DNA from: Rhynchonema sp. JSB1_4
Taxonomy: Eukaryota; Nematoda; Chromadorea; Monhysterida; Xyalidae
Direction of reading: 5' to 3'
Length of the DNA: 64,000 nucleotides
Assembly (NCBI GenBank): GCA_030248065.1
Contig: JASAMV010002592.1
Location: 1-64,000 of the forward strand
This document shows, piece after piece, positions 37,013 through 47,332 of the stretch. Position numbers and translations under genes: made by a program. The stretch's first letter is position 1. Each line of letters starts with the position of its first letter. The notes under the pieces were generated by a model, which was not told where the DNA came from, did no database searches, and saw only the letters and a program-made list of their open reading frames with translations.

Positions 37013-37491
37013 TTCCAATCAATCTTACCAGTTAGACGTCTGATTTATCAGGAAGACTTGTTTCGGGTCGGTGCAAAACAGTGTGCTAGTTTTTTTCGCC
37101 CATAATACATCTTGCCGTTGTGAACCACAAACAATTTAAATTCCCCCTGTATCGACTCACGTGATCCATGGTTTGCTTGTGAAATAGGTGCATTGGTTTT
37201 CAACCACCTCGGCTGCGTTCTGATAAATCATGTTGCCACCCTTCACAGTTATATGTGCTTGACATTCAACATCGCGTTTCCTTGAATCGCACCTTGGATA
37301 TCTACACACATTTATCCGACGTTTCGCGTCACTGTCAGCCCACTCGCACGATGTCATAAGCGTGTTCATATTCTGGTTGGGAGGGGTTGCCGATGGGGGG
37401 CTGATTACGCAACGATGGACTCACACGATTGTGAGGGGTCCGAAAACGAATGCGGTATGCAATTTCAGCTTGGTTTACTGATTAGGGAACA

Positions 37492-38882
37492 ATGACCGCC
37501 CCGAGCACCTCGTACCAATGGACGGGCGCGGCACAATGCACATTTTGTGGCAAGCTGCGTGTGGACATACGACCAGAATCATATGCCGCGGCACCCATGT
37601 GTATGATTTGCTACGTGACGGCTGGAGAAACCCGGGTTCGACTATCTGTGCTCACCAACATCTTCACAATTCAGTTTATGCCGGTCAGTATCCACGGTCC
37701 AAACTTCGGCAAGTTATTTCAGATCAAACCGTCCTTCAGAATGGCCAGGTCGGGCGACACCGGATTGATATCGCGGCAAATGTGAGTGCTAACAGTCATT
37801 TTTAAACCCGTCTCGCTATTTCAACTTCGATCCGGCTACTCCTGCTGGTCGCTGTTATCGAGAAAGTAGGCACATGTGGTCAGTGTTCCAGATTCGGAGA
37901 ATTAGGGGTCTGATCGTTACCCCAAAAGTCTGCGATTTCAAATCTAGTCTGGATTGTTCAACGCTGGTGTGAAAACGTTGGGAAAAATTTGGCGGCCTCC
38001 CGTCCAGAGGCCAATATATTGGCGGACACCGCATCATTCTTCCATTCTGCGACTGTGCCGCGCGCACCCGGCAAACAGAATAAGATATTAATTACAGATC
38101 GACCTCGTGTAATTATCAAATGTTCGGTATTTGCTTGTGTTTTTTAAAAATCTCCTTCGACACAACCCAATCAGGTGCAATTCTGCAGCTCGTAAAAAAA
38201 TTGCACGCCGACGCTTTACTTTATTCGCATCAACGCCAGTTTTTTTGACCGAACACACCCTGAGGGTGGAAATGTCGCGAAACTACAACCACTCTAATAT
38301 ATTTTCAACACCTTGTCTCCACCTTCCAGGCTGAGTTGCCGCGCCTGTGGCGAAGTGTTTCACCGCCACGACCTGCTCATTGACATCGAAACGAACGACC
38401 CCCCAATCTGCGGTTCGTGCCTTGGCGACTCAGACAACATTGAGCGGCACCGATTCAAAGTTATCGGCGACGAAAAAAATCGACCCACGTGGTTCGGATC
38501 CGGACAACGAACGCTGGTTAGTCGTGTGAAATGCTCCCCACGCTTATCGGACCAAAAAAATAATTTCCGCTTTAAAAAGGGCAATTAATTTCAAACTAAT
38601 TGACAGATCGCTGTTCGTCATCTCAGAACCACACCGATGTACTCGGTCCACACAAAAAAATGGAGTGACAATGAGCCCCACCACGCGTTTAGAATCGAAA
38701 AATTCATTGCCTTTAAAATTTTAGGAGCAACCCTTTTCGAAATTTTAGCGACCAATGTTGCACAGACTACCGAGCCGATGTCTCACAGCGGGCTTAAACA
38801 GTTTGTCCGGAACATCAGTATCCGCAAATTGGGTCGTGGGGCATTTCGAGCGTTTCATCTGCAACGTGTGCGTTTGACTTAG
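37492..38882 (+). CDS. 4-exon C4 zinc-finger protein
   Basis: Exons 37492-37647, 37675-37781, 38330-38516 and 38607-38882 join in frame to about 241 residues. Exon 1 carries QCTFCGKL with a partner pair MCMICYV 20 residues later. Exon 3 carries SCRACGEVF with PICGSC 22 residues later. The two look like repeated CxxC...CxxC zinc knuckles. Exon 2 is short and basic and follows a 27-base gap after exon 1, which is very short for an intron, so exon 1 may instead end elsewhere. Exon 4 has LGATLFEILATNVAQT and a basic end. The last exon overlaps the last exon of the convergent gene on the other strand. Function unknown; nucleic-acid or protein binding is possible. Confidence 0.55.
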
Positions 38883-39865
38883 GGAGATCTTCAACGCCCA
38901 CACACGTCCACCCATCCACCCGCATCCATGAGCGGACGCGAGCTTCAAAAAAAGGGAGAAACATGGCAAAATTCAACAATCGCCGCGACTCCGGTATTCG
39001 CTCACAATAATTGACACGGTCAAGCTGCGACGGATATAAGTAGTCAGGGTAAAACATCACCGATTCCACCGGACACGAAAAGATCGCTGGAAAGACCAAA
39101 TTGGTGCATCGCAACGGCAGCACCGGGGAAATGATTGGAACACAAATCGCATAGACTCACATTTGGTGTCCATGTGTCTGAGTGCCCCATTGTGACATTC
39201 TTTGCAAAGTCCGCCATGAACTTTTCGACTGTTCCTTACATTTCATGTCATCGATCGATGTGACGCGGCCACCATGCGTGTTGGCGAGGCGAAGCCGGCT
39301 CGAATACTCCACGCTCGTCGAGATTTGGATGCCGAGAAAGCCAATGTGGTGAGTGTTCCAATGAAAGAATCTAATCGGTGGGTCGTGCAAATTATTTTCC
39401 GTTCGGTAAATAGGCGCCCAATTTTCATTTCGTTCCAGTAGCGTTGTCTCATCGACGTGTAGAAGTTCTTTCTGAATGTTGTATCATTTCATGCCGAACA
39501 CATGGTGCTCATACGTCTGTGTGATATCGAGCCCAACGAATTTGAGCTCCAACATCTGTTGATCGACTCTACCATCAGAAACCTGAAATCCGCCGACACG
39601 GTTGGGCAGTGGTTTTTTTTATATTCATAACTTCAGCGTGAAACCCTGACCACGACACACGTGTGTTTCCATACCCCAGGATAATTTGATGTCCCCGTGC
39701 CCGGCGCAGCGAGACGAAGAGCGTAGCTGCGCAACGGTGTGATATCGGCGGTTGTGAACACGGTACTGTGACAACTAGGCAAACACAACATGTAATTATT
39801 GATTTCCTTGTGCACGTGCCATTTCGTTACCGCGGACAGCCCATGACAAGTTGTAGACAACACTT
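38815..39865 (-). CDS. Multi-exon - strand gene, function unknown
   Basis: Exons in transcript order: about 39865-39678 (INNYMLCLPSCHSTVFTTAD), about 39594-39513 (VDQQMLELKFVGLDITQTYE), about 39480-39240 (KELLHVDETTLLERNENW and IRFFHWNTHHIGFLGIQIST), a short exon near 39080-39007 (FYPDYLYPSQLDRVNY) and a last exon near 38945-38815 ending MPHDPICGY and stop. Phases agree, but the gap between the second and third is only about 30 bases. A start codon was not found. Its last exon overlaps the convergent zinc-finger gene by about 68 bases. Confidence 0.45.
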
Positions 39866-39946
39866 TTTTGACACAATCCCAACCTGATTCGAGCTAGTTG
39901 TAGACAACACTTTTTGACACAATCTCAACCTGATTCGAGCTTCGTT
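39849..39946 (+). repeat. Tandem duplication of about 50 bp
   Basis: The unit ttgtagacaacacttttt...cctgattcgagct occurs twice in a row with one base length difference. It lies at the 5' edge of the preceding - strand gene. Confidence 0.9.
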
Positions 39947-39949
39947 GTT

Positions 39950-40642
39950 ACTGTCAGAAGCAACTCACTTCCAGCAAAGTGCTATACAAACTTTTTCAAC
40001 TTTTTCCGTTTTGGGATAAAATTCGTGACGTTTTCAAAACATCCCAAAAACATGGCGTGGGCTTGAGACACCGGGCTCGGGTGGCATCCTGTACAAGATC
40101 TGTTTTTTGTTCTTCACGCCCCGAATTAAAGATAGTGGTTTGGTTGTTAACGCGCGGTTTCATGTGTCTTTACGGCATTGGGATGGTTGTTCGGAACTCT
40201 TGTTCAGCTAAAGGTTTTTTTTCTGATTGCGTTCCAATTTCTCTGTCGCACTTGCTCGTAATAGTCCAGTGTACATAGACAAATTCAAATGTATTCCATT
40301 TCACGCATATAAATAATGTCTCTAATCTTACATCTTCCGTGGTAACACTGTATAAAGCTGCGTTACTGTTGAGAAAACCTCGTTTCCAATTATTTTCGTA
40401 TTCTCAACGGTTTATTCCGAATGGCGCATATCAGTGCATTAACCCCATTGACATAAGGTTCAGTGTGCTCTCCCGCATACAAAGAAGTTACCATAGTTTC
40501 GGCATGACATAACATACGCCCGCCAGTTGTGATGCATCAATAAACCCTGATCGCTTCTTAATCCACTCCCTTTGTGCATTTACAGTACGCACTGTCTCGA
40601 GCGGCTAGAGGTCAACAAAAATCAAGCTGTCTATCTTCCCAA
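39950..40642. other. No gene; upstream region of the coiled-coil array
   Basis: AT-rich, with a TATAAATA-like word near 40308. No exon seen. Confidence 0.4.
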
Positions 40643-41347
40643 ATGTCGAATCAGGAAACACCTCCACCACTAGTCGACCGCGTGGCCAATGCTCAGCAGA
40701 TTGCACGACAACATTTGCTCGACGGCCTGCGTGAATTGCAACACAACAGTTAGTTCCCTTCCTATCACACCGTTACCATGGACGATCAAACAGCAAGTGG
40801 AACCTTAGAACATTACCGTGTCGAAACAACATTCCGTTTTAATGGGTACGGTTCACATTTTACAACTTAGTACCCACGGGGGGGCATTCGAGCGGTGTTT
40901 CAATGTTTCGGTTGCACCAAAAAAAATGTCAAGGTCCACTCCTCTCTCCGCGGAGAAATTTTCTTGGACAGGAGTCGTCCGTTTTTTATTATGAGGGGGA
41001 TGGTTAGCCGGGACATGGAACGGGTGAGCACCACCACCGAGCAGCACTCAAATATCGACACCAGATTTTCTATTACGGTGCACCCCAGGCTTTTCGCAAT
41101 GCCACACGATCCATCGCTAAAGATTGAGAACCGTTTCGAGCACAATGTTTACAAACAAAGTGTTAACCCTGCATTTTTTTCCTTTTCCGCAGTTCTCCAT
41201 CTGGTCGATACGATACGCACCGAACGCACGCAGGTTCAGCAGACCATGGCCACCATCAATGCTGTGCATCTTCAGGCTCAAAATCTGGAGGCCGCTCTAT
41301 CCCAATTCGACAAACAACTGGCAAAACAGATATGGGAAAAGATGTGA
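40643..41347 (+). CDS. Small coiled-coil protein, array gene 1
   Basis: Two exons, 40643-40748 and 41193-41347, give 86 residues. The start ATG begins MSNQETPPPLVDRVANAQQ. Exon 2 is almost entirely helical with heptad-spaced hydrophobics (HLVDTIRTERTQVQQTM, AQNLEAALSQFDKQL). The single intron falls after the first base of a codon, as in the three following genes. No signal peptide or catalytic motif. The length and all-helix content fit a small subunit of a protein complex, which is inference only. Confidence 0.68.
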
Positions 41348-41829
41348 TGCAATCAAAAAAAACAGCTGCTTGGCCAAATTTATCTCCGTACACGTTTTCT
41401 TCGGAAGTAACAAGGTTATCAATTCGACCTCGGTGATCAGGGGTGAATATTAATAAGTTGTTGGACGTAACTTAGCTTATCAAATCTCTATGTGGTGTAC
41501 GATTTTGTTTTGTTGTCAGTGAACCTGCGGGTCGGGGGATAAAATCACGTTGATGACAGAATTGGCTCCAAATTTTGTTCGCGATCTACTCACACATGGT
41601 TTCGCGTGTGCAACCAGTTTGGTGTCAATGCTGGCACCATTGTATATTTGTGTACGCATCTGATTGTACTGGAAGAAACCGCATACTGTGATTCCAATCA
41701 CCATTTCACCATCTGTGTTTTGTTGCGTCATTCCCAGACTCAGACCGTCTCGGTCCATGGCAATTTGCTTCAGTTTCGCCCAACCTCCGTTTTCTTCATT
41801 GTGTGCCCCATCAACAGAATCAAGCAACG

Positions 41830-42531
41830 ATGGATACCGCTATCATCGAGAAATTCATCGGCGACCTTGAACGAAGCCAAATGTACCAGTGGTCGACACA
41901 CACGCGCGCGTATATAGACATGAAATTGCAACACGTGGTGAACAACAATGCACAACAACTGCAGCTGACGAACGCCCGTGAGTCGGAGGTTGCCCACCAG
42001 AGTGATCATGTCCCCTCTCAAAATTTGATCGAAATTCATGTTATTTGCTCCCATTATGAACAAAGATGCGTATTTTTCGTTCGCCCTGGAGGCACGCGAC
42101 AGTGGCCCTGTCACGTCATAGTCAAGCCCCCAAGTGGCGTAGCATTCGTACCATGCTTCAGTGACAGTTAACACAAATGGTTTTCATGTGCCTCGAAATT
42201 ATGCTGCGCGTATTGTCTGTAAAATTCTATCAACACAACGAAGGCAACGTGCTTGTCCATGCGATATATCCACTTGCGAAGTATGTGGCGATCATGACCG
42301 GAGTATTGCGTGTGACCAAAAAGAAACTGCAAGTCGAAAACATGAGAACGTGATTCTTTTCCAGTTGCCGACCTGGACGCTGCCATTCGGGAGGTGCAAA
42401 CGCAGTCGAATCTCGCTGGTCAGGTGATGATGTCTGTTGAATCCGAATTGGTCGGTATCAAACAAACGCGTCATGCACTGGGCTTCCAATTGTCGGACAC
42501 CATGAAGATGCGAAACTGTAAGAAAGACTAG
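41830..42531 (+). CDS. Small coiled-coil protein, array gene 2
   Basis: Exons 41830-41977 and 42365-42531 give 104 residues. Exon 1 has LERSQMYQWSTHTRAYID, which lines up with LEQVQMRQWATNTTAVMD in array gene 3, so the two are paralogs. Exon 2 begins ADLDAAIREVQTQ and continues as a heptad helix ending in a basic tail (MKMRNCKKD). The intron phase is 1. Confidence 0.75.
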
Positions 42532-42921
42532 TCGGCAGTATAATGAATTTGCATTTCTTGGTGTTTGAATTGATATTGTTGTCGAGAATGTTAGATGTTA
42601 CTTGTTTAACCGGCTGTGTTCGTGATATATAACCCGGGTTCTTCATCTATGAACAGCGTTGTACCACGAAACCCTCTAGTCCGTTGAGTGTTGTTCTTTG
42701 TTCTTCCTTGATAAAACCCTTGCGAAAGACTTGCTATCGGTATCAAATACTTTTTTGAAGGGTCGACGCTGATCCCTACTCGGAGACACCGAGCACACAT
42801 CGCATTTTCTTGCACACTGTCTCTACCGTTGAATGTTTCGCTCTCCGGCAGGCGTCCAAACAATACTTATTTGGATTTCCAGGTTTCGAGCCAAGTTCAT
42901 AGACAGAAATTGGTTGCCCTC

Positions 42922-43479
42922 ATGGAATCTGTGGAAGAATTGTTGCACCACCTAGAGCAGGTGCAAATGCGTCAGTGGGCAACGAACACCACCGCCGTCA
43001 TGGACGTGGCCCGCGATGATCTCAAAATTCTTGAAGCGCAATTGCTCAATCTCAAACAACAATGTGCGTTTGCAACATTTCTTACCACCATGGTTCTAGT
43101 CAGTGTAAGGTCTATCATTTCTTGGGACGATGACTGGACACATATGTACACATTCAAAGTGAGATAACACGTTTGTCTTCCAACATCCCTCTCTTCGAAC
43201 CGCAACTTCAACACCCCTATTGTTTTCGGCGGGACGGAAATATCTTGTCAAAAGTTCATATTTTTTTTGCGAAATCGCCATTTTGCTGTTCATGCTGTGC
43301 TACCATCAATATATAGAAAGATTGCAGTTCGTGATTACGACACTGCCGTTTGTGAAATTGTGCAACGGGCGACAGATCGCATCGATACGGCGCGGAACAT
43401 CCGGTCGGAAATGGTGGCAATGAACGATGCCCACAGATCGTTCTTAGAGACGGTCCGCGATCATTCTAACGATAAATAG
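42922..43479 (+). CDS. Small coiled-coil protein, array gene 3
   Basis: Exons 42922-43063 and 43328-43479 give 97 residues. The start is the ATG giving MESVEELLHHLEQVQ, at the place matching gene 2. Using the acceptor gattgcag, the junction reads LKQQFRDYDTAVCEI, which aligns without gaps to gene 2's LTNALADLDAAIREV with the same intron phase 1. An earlier acceptor (atatag) would give a stop. The frame is also open upstream from an acceptor at 42883, so a longer N-terminus is possible. Confidence 0.72.
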
Positions 43480-43925
43480 TTATTTGTCACCCACCGACCA
43501 TTCAATAACTGTTTCTCAAAACTAGCGCACTAAATCGTCGAGAATTTTTTAATTTTTTTCCGGCCACACGTTTTACTGCTTTCTTCATACCTAGGTCGAT
43601 CCTGAATTGAAGCGTCTATTTTCTTGTTTTTTTGTTCGGTATGTGCACTCACTGCCACATTTGACCGCATGGTTGGAATGGGGACGGTTTTGTTACATCA
43701 GAGTTGTGGAGAATAAAACTGTTGATCAAATTCTGGATCGTGGTTGACAATGTGTTACCGGGGCGGTAAACATCGACCGTGTGAATACTGTCTGAACCGA
43801 CTTATCCCCATTGATTTAATGAGTCCTACATAGGCACAAATACATAAACATTTTGTTTCAAAGGCACCCACTCCAACACTTGCTCGCTCATTTGTTGCCG
43901 CGCGAATTCCACGCCGCCATTTGTC

Positions 43926-44429
43926 ATGTCTCTCGGAGCCGATGCCGCCATCTGGACGTACCAGCAGCCACCCACCACTGCAGACGGACAATACGTACAG
44001 GTGCCCGTTGACAGCTTCCACGACACACTCACTTTCGCACTGGGCGCACACAAACGCGGTTAGCAAAACCGTTTGTTCATCACGTCGCTTGCTTCTCATT
44101 ACAGCGGACTGTTTATGAACTAGCGTCCACCCGTTGCTAACTAGTCCACACATTGAAAAAGTGCGTCGCAACCAAGCCTGCGTGCGATAAATTTGTTTAC
44201 ACGGTGATTGAAACTCGAAAAAACTTACGATTGCATAACAGCATTTACACTTCACATTGACACCTGAAACAGACCCTGACACTTTTCAGTCGAGTCATCC
44301 GAAGCGAAACTTCAGCTGATACTGCAAGAATTGAAACAAGTCGACGACACGTTGTTCAGACAGGAGCAACGTGCCATGGCCATCTATCGCAGCATTGAAA
44401 CGAAAATTGCACAACTTAAGGCCGACTAA
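43926..44429 (+). CDS. Small coiled-coil protein, array gene 4
   Basis: Exons 43926-44058 and 44290-44429 give 90 residues. The N-terminus (MSLGADAAIWTYQQPPTT) is unlike genes 2 and 3, but exon 2 is again one helix (AKLQLILQELKQVDDTLF, RSIETKIAQLKAD) and the intron has phase 1. It is the most diverged member and may be closer to gene 1. Confidence 0.66.
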
Positions 44430-44923
44430 TGTTATGTTTTCCTCATAAAATCACCGCGTATTGCCACCCTTATACATTACAGGCCGATTATCACTGTTAC
44501 TACTTTTCGTCTCATACATAAATAGACCCGGTTACGACAGTTGTTATTAGGTTGATGAGTGGTAATCATTGTTGACGTGCCTTTCTTTTTAGTGACCACG
44601 TTGTCTGTCAGTCAAAACGTACGCGAATAAAAAAGGCTATTGTTTGTATTATCAAGCAACGTGGAAAAACACAAAGGCTTCACATATTCCTACGCAACAC
44701 CTTTCGGAAATAACGAAAATGTTCATCACACCAAAAGACACGCTAAAAAAATTGGCACGTTGGTATCAGTATGGTCACACATATCATCAAACTGCTGATT
44801 CGAAGCTACTTGAAAATGCAAAACGGATGCCAATGCAAAACTCTAACACATGAGCACGTTCCTGTATCCATGTATAACAGTAGCCGGGTGGCGAACAAAG
44901 TGCGGCACGGAAAATAAAAAACA
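44430..44923. other. Intergenic, no gene seen
   Basis: A 69-codon + strand frame (44644-44853) has no supporting features. The region lies between the array and a convergent gene. Confidence 0.4.
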
Positions 44924-46478
44924 CTAAGTCAAAATTGGTTCGTCAATTTGCGGATCGACGACCCCGGTTGCCGTCGGCATGTCCATCAGATGAGGCGCAC
45001 ACTTCCATTTGACTCGCTTTCTCTTCTGCTGGTTACCCTTCGCCAGTCCGGCCTCGATTTCCCGTTTTCTTTTCGCGGTCACGGTCGTTCTCTTGGTCTT
45101 TGGTTCACCAACCGGGTGTTTGCGCGGACGCCCCCTCGGTCGCCGCGTGGACGCGGTGGTCTCTGATGTGTTGTAGAGAGGTGTGATTTCTCCCACATAA
45201 ACGATGCATCAGTCACTGATTTTGAATACTCATCCTTCGCAGGCTCCGAAAAACGCCCTTTTTAAATATGGATTTCACGACTTTCTCACAAATCATTTTG
45301 CGTAATTCTGGACAAATACAGACAGGGCTTCATAGTTCAATACCGCGGAGAAGAATCGTTTTATCTGTATTCCCACATCGAGAATGGTCGCCCGAACCAA
45401 CCGCGTTGTCCATGATCACTGCACTGCGCACGTGGCGTATCAGCAGGTGTGGATCTATTGTCGGACACAATACTCATCGTCACCTGCAATTTAAAAATGA
45501 TGGTTGTATGAGTCACGTCATGATAAAATTTAGGCGCGTCCCATTACACACACCCCATGTCACAAACGCCGCAATACCACAGACAATTTCCGATGTAATA
45601 CTAATTCACAACACCCAAGGAGGTACACAGACACCACAGAGCTGTAAACCGCACCTCATTCGGTCGGCCGATGGGCCGTTGCTCGATCAAAGTGTCGTTT
45701 AGACCACGGAATGTCCCGTCTGTTTCACGCACATAGCGCCGATTAGCGAATTGCGTCGTTGTGTTCGTGACGCCACGTGCAATTAGTTTCATTTCATCGG
45801 GCGTCACCGTGATCGGTTCCTGATCCTTGAAAGCGAAAAGCTGCCCATCGGAGGTCATTCCGGCTTCGTCACCACGCCGTCCCAATATGCGCGCACCGGA
45901 TTCCATCACAGCCACGTCTGCAACATTTTTACATCAATTCACCTGTCAATATATTGAAATATAATTAACATATTGTTAAAGGACAGCAGCGGGACACGCA
46001 TTTTGTGCCGAATCGCAATCACCCAGTTAGCAATACAGCACATCGTGTCGCAAAAACGTTTAGTTGCCAATGGGTTACGCGTCCGGAACGTAATTGCCAC
46101 CGGGCCTTTGCATTCCCCCAGGGTGCCTCAACACTACTGCACAACAGTAAGTCTGGTTACACGAATAGACACGTTCTCATCTTCGACGTGTATAAAAAAC
46201 GCAGCAGTCGTGATCCATCCACAGACTTGAAATATTTTTGATCGCTGATACAAATAATAGGACTGCATACAAAGCGCCTAAGAGATATCCGTTCTGCTTT
46301 TACGAACCAGCGCTTCCGCTTGTGCCCATCGCCGTTACACCGGCCTCAAACGGTCGACAGTGCCGTCCTGTTCTGAATTGATAATCGTTGTAGTCACGGA
46401 TCACGTCGGCCAGGGTTTCCTCTTCCAGTTCTTCGACACCGACAGTTTGTTTACGTTTGCCACGTTTCGGTGCTTTGC
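44924..46478 (-). CDS. AT-hook protein, probably nuclear, 5' end missing
   Basis: Exons in transcript order 46478-46341, 45917-45655, 45483-45402 and 45189-44924 keep frame and end at a stop at 44924. The last exon carries RRPRGRPRKHP, a textbook AT-hook (core GRP within R/K/P) that binds the minor groove of AT-rich DNA, followed by lysine-rich segments (AKRKREIEAG, QKRKRVKW). The first exon seen is also basic then acidic (KRGKRKQTVGVEELEEETL). The second has ITVTPDEMKLIARGV, which briefly suggested profilin. A chromatin-associated role is inferred. The start codon lies upstream of 46478 and was not found. Confidence 0.62.
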
Positions 46479-46659
46479 CTGCGTGAGTATCATTTCGTTA
46501 ACCTCATGTAATGATAATAGTCATAACTGCATGTTCCATGAGAGACCACCTGCCGTATCAGCACGCCAGCACCTCTGTCACACGTGACCCCTTTCTACAT
46601 TGTAATGAAAGTCAAACGTGTTGCCGATAGCGGTCTCCGTGCGCGGTCTCAGCCTCGGA

Positions 46660-46870
46660 TCAAGAAAAGGGAAGGGAAAGGAAGAAGCGAGAAAGAAAGA
46701 GAAGCGAGAAAGAAAGAGAGGAAAGAAAAGAGGAAAGGAAGAAGCGAGAAAGAAAGAGGAGAAAAAAAAGAGAAAGAAGGGAAAAACAGAATGAGGAAAA
46801 CAAAACAAAAGAAACAAAGAGAAAAAGGAAACATAGGTAAAAGCAAGAGAGAAAAGCAAACATAGAGAGA
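46660..46870 (+). repeat. Polypurine tract
   Basis: About 210 bases of almost pure A and G on the + strand, built from gagaaagaaagag and ggaaag units with rare C or T. Such tracts can form triplex DNA. It lies between the AT-hook gene and a tandem repeat. Confidence 0.85.
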
Positions 46871-46924
46871 ATGAACGAGGCTGGTTAAGAAAACCAGTGG
46901 GCAGACTGACCATTTCAGTGGCAG

Positions 46925-47240
46925 GGGTTACGTCAGACTCTCACTCTCTTTCCAGCCCAGAACACACGTGGTTAGTCCAGACTTTAACTCTGACCTCAAC
47001 TCAGAAGGCGGATCGGAGGGGGGGTCAGACCAGGGTTACTTCAGACTCGCACTCTCTTTCCAACTCAGAACACACGTGGTTAGTCCAGACTTTAACTCTG
47101 ACGTCAACTCAGAAGGCGGACCGGAGGGGGGCTCATAACTCTGACGTAAACTCAGAAGGCGGACCGGAGGGGGGCTCAGACCAGACTTCGAGCCAGAACT
47201 CAAACGAGAAAACGACTGGGAAGGGGGGGAGGGTCCACAC
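46925..47240 (+). repeat. Tandem repeat of about 107 bp
   Basis: Two near-identical units (about 46927-47033 and 47034-47135), containing cacacgtggttagtccag and aactcagaaggcgga, are followed by one or two shortened copies of the second half to about 47190. Changes are few, so the expansion looks recent. Confidence 0.88.
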
Positions 47241-47332
47241 CTTAATTCAGACCTTAACTCAGAGGAGTACTGAACACAGTTTCAACAGCGGAGAACACCC
47301 ATCGATCAGCATCGCTGCGTTGCAACATAGAG

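Noticed and set aside
37675..37781. Alternative frame of exon 2 in the zinc-finger gene (VISDQTVLQNGQVGRHRIDI)
   Set aside because: It reads well but does not keep frame with exon 1 and exon 3, while the chosen frame does.
45655..45917. Profilin gene on the - strand
   Set aside because: ITVTPDEMKLIARG resembles profilin, but spacing is wrong, the C-terminal motif is absent, and the exon joins in frame to an AT-hook exon instead.
46578..46913. Phe/Leu/Ser-rich membrane protein on the - strand
   Set aside because: It is the complement of the polypurine tract, giving only Phe, Leu, Ser and Pro codons.
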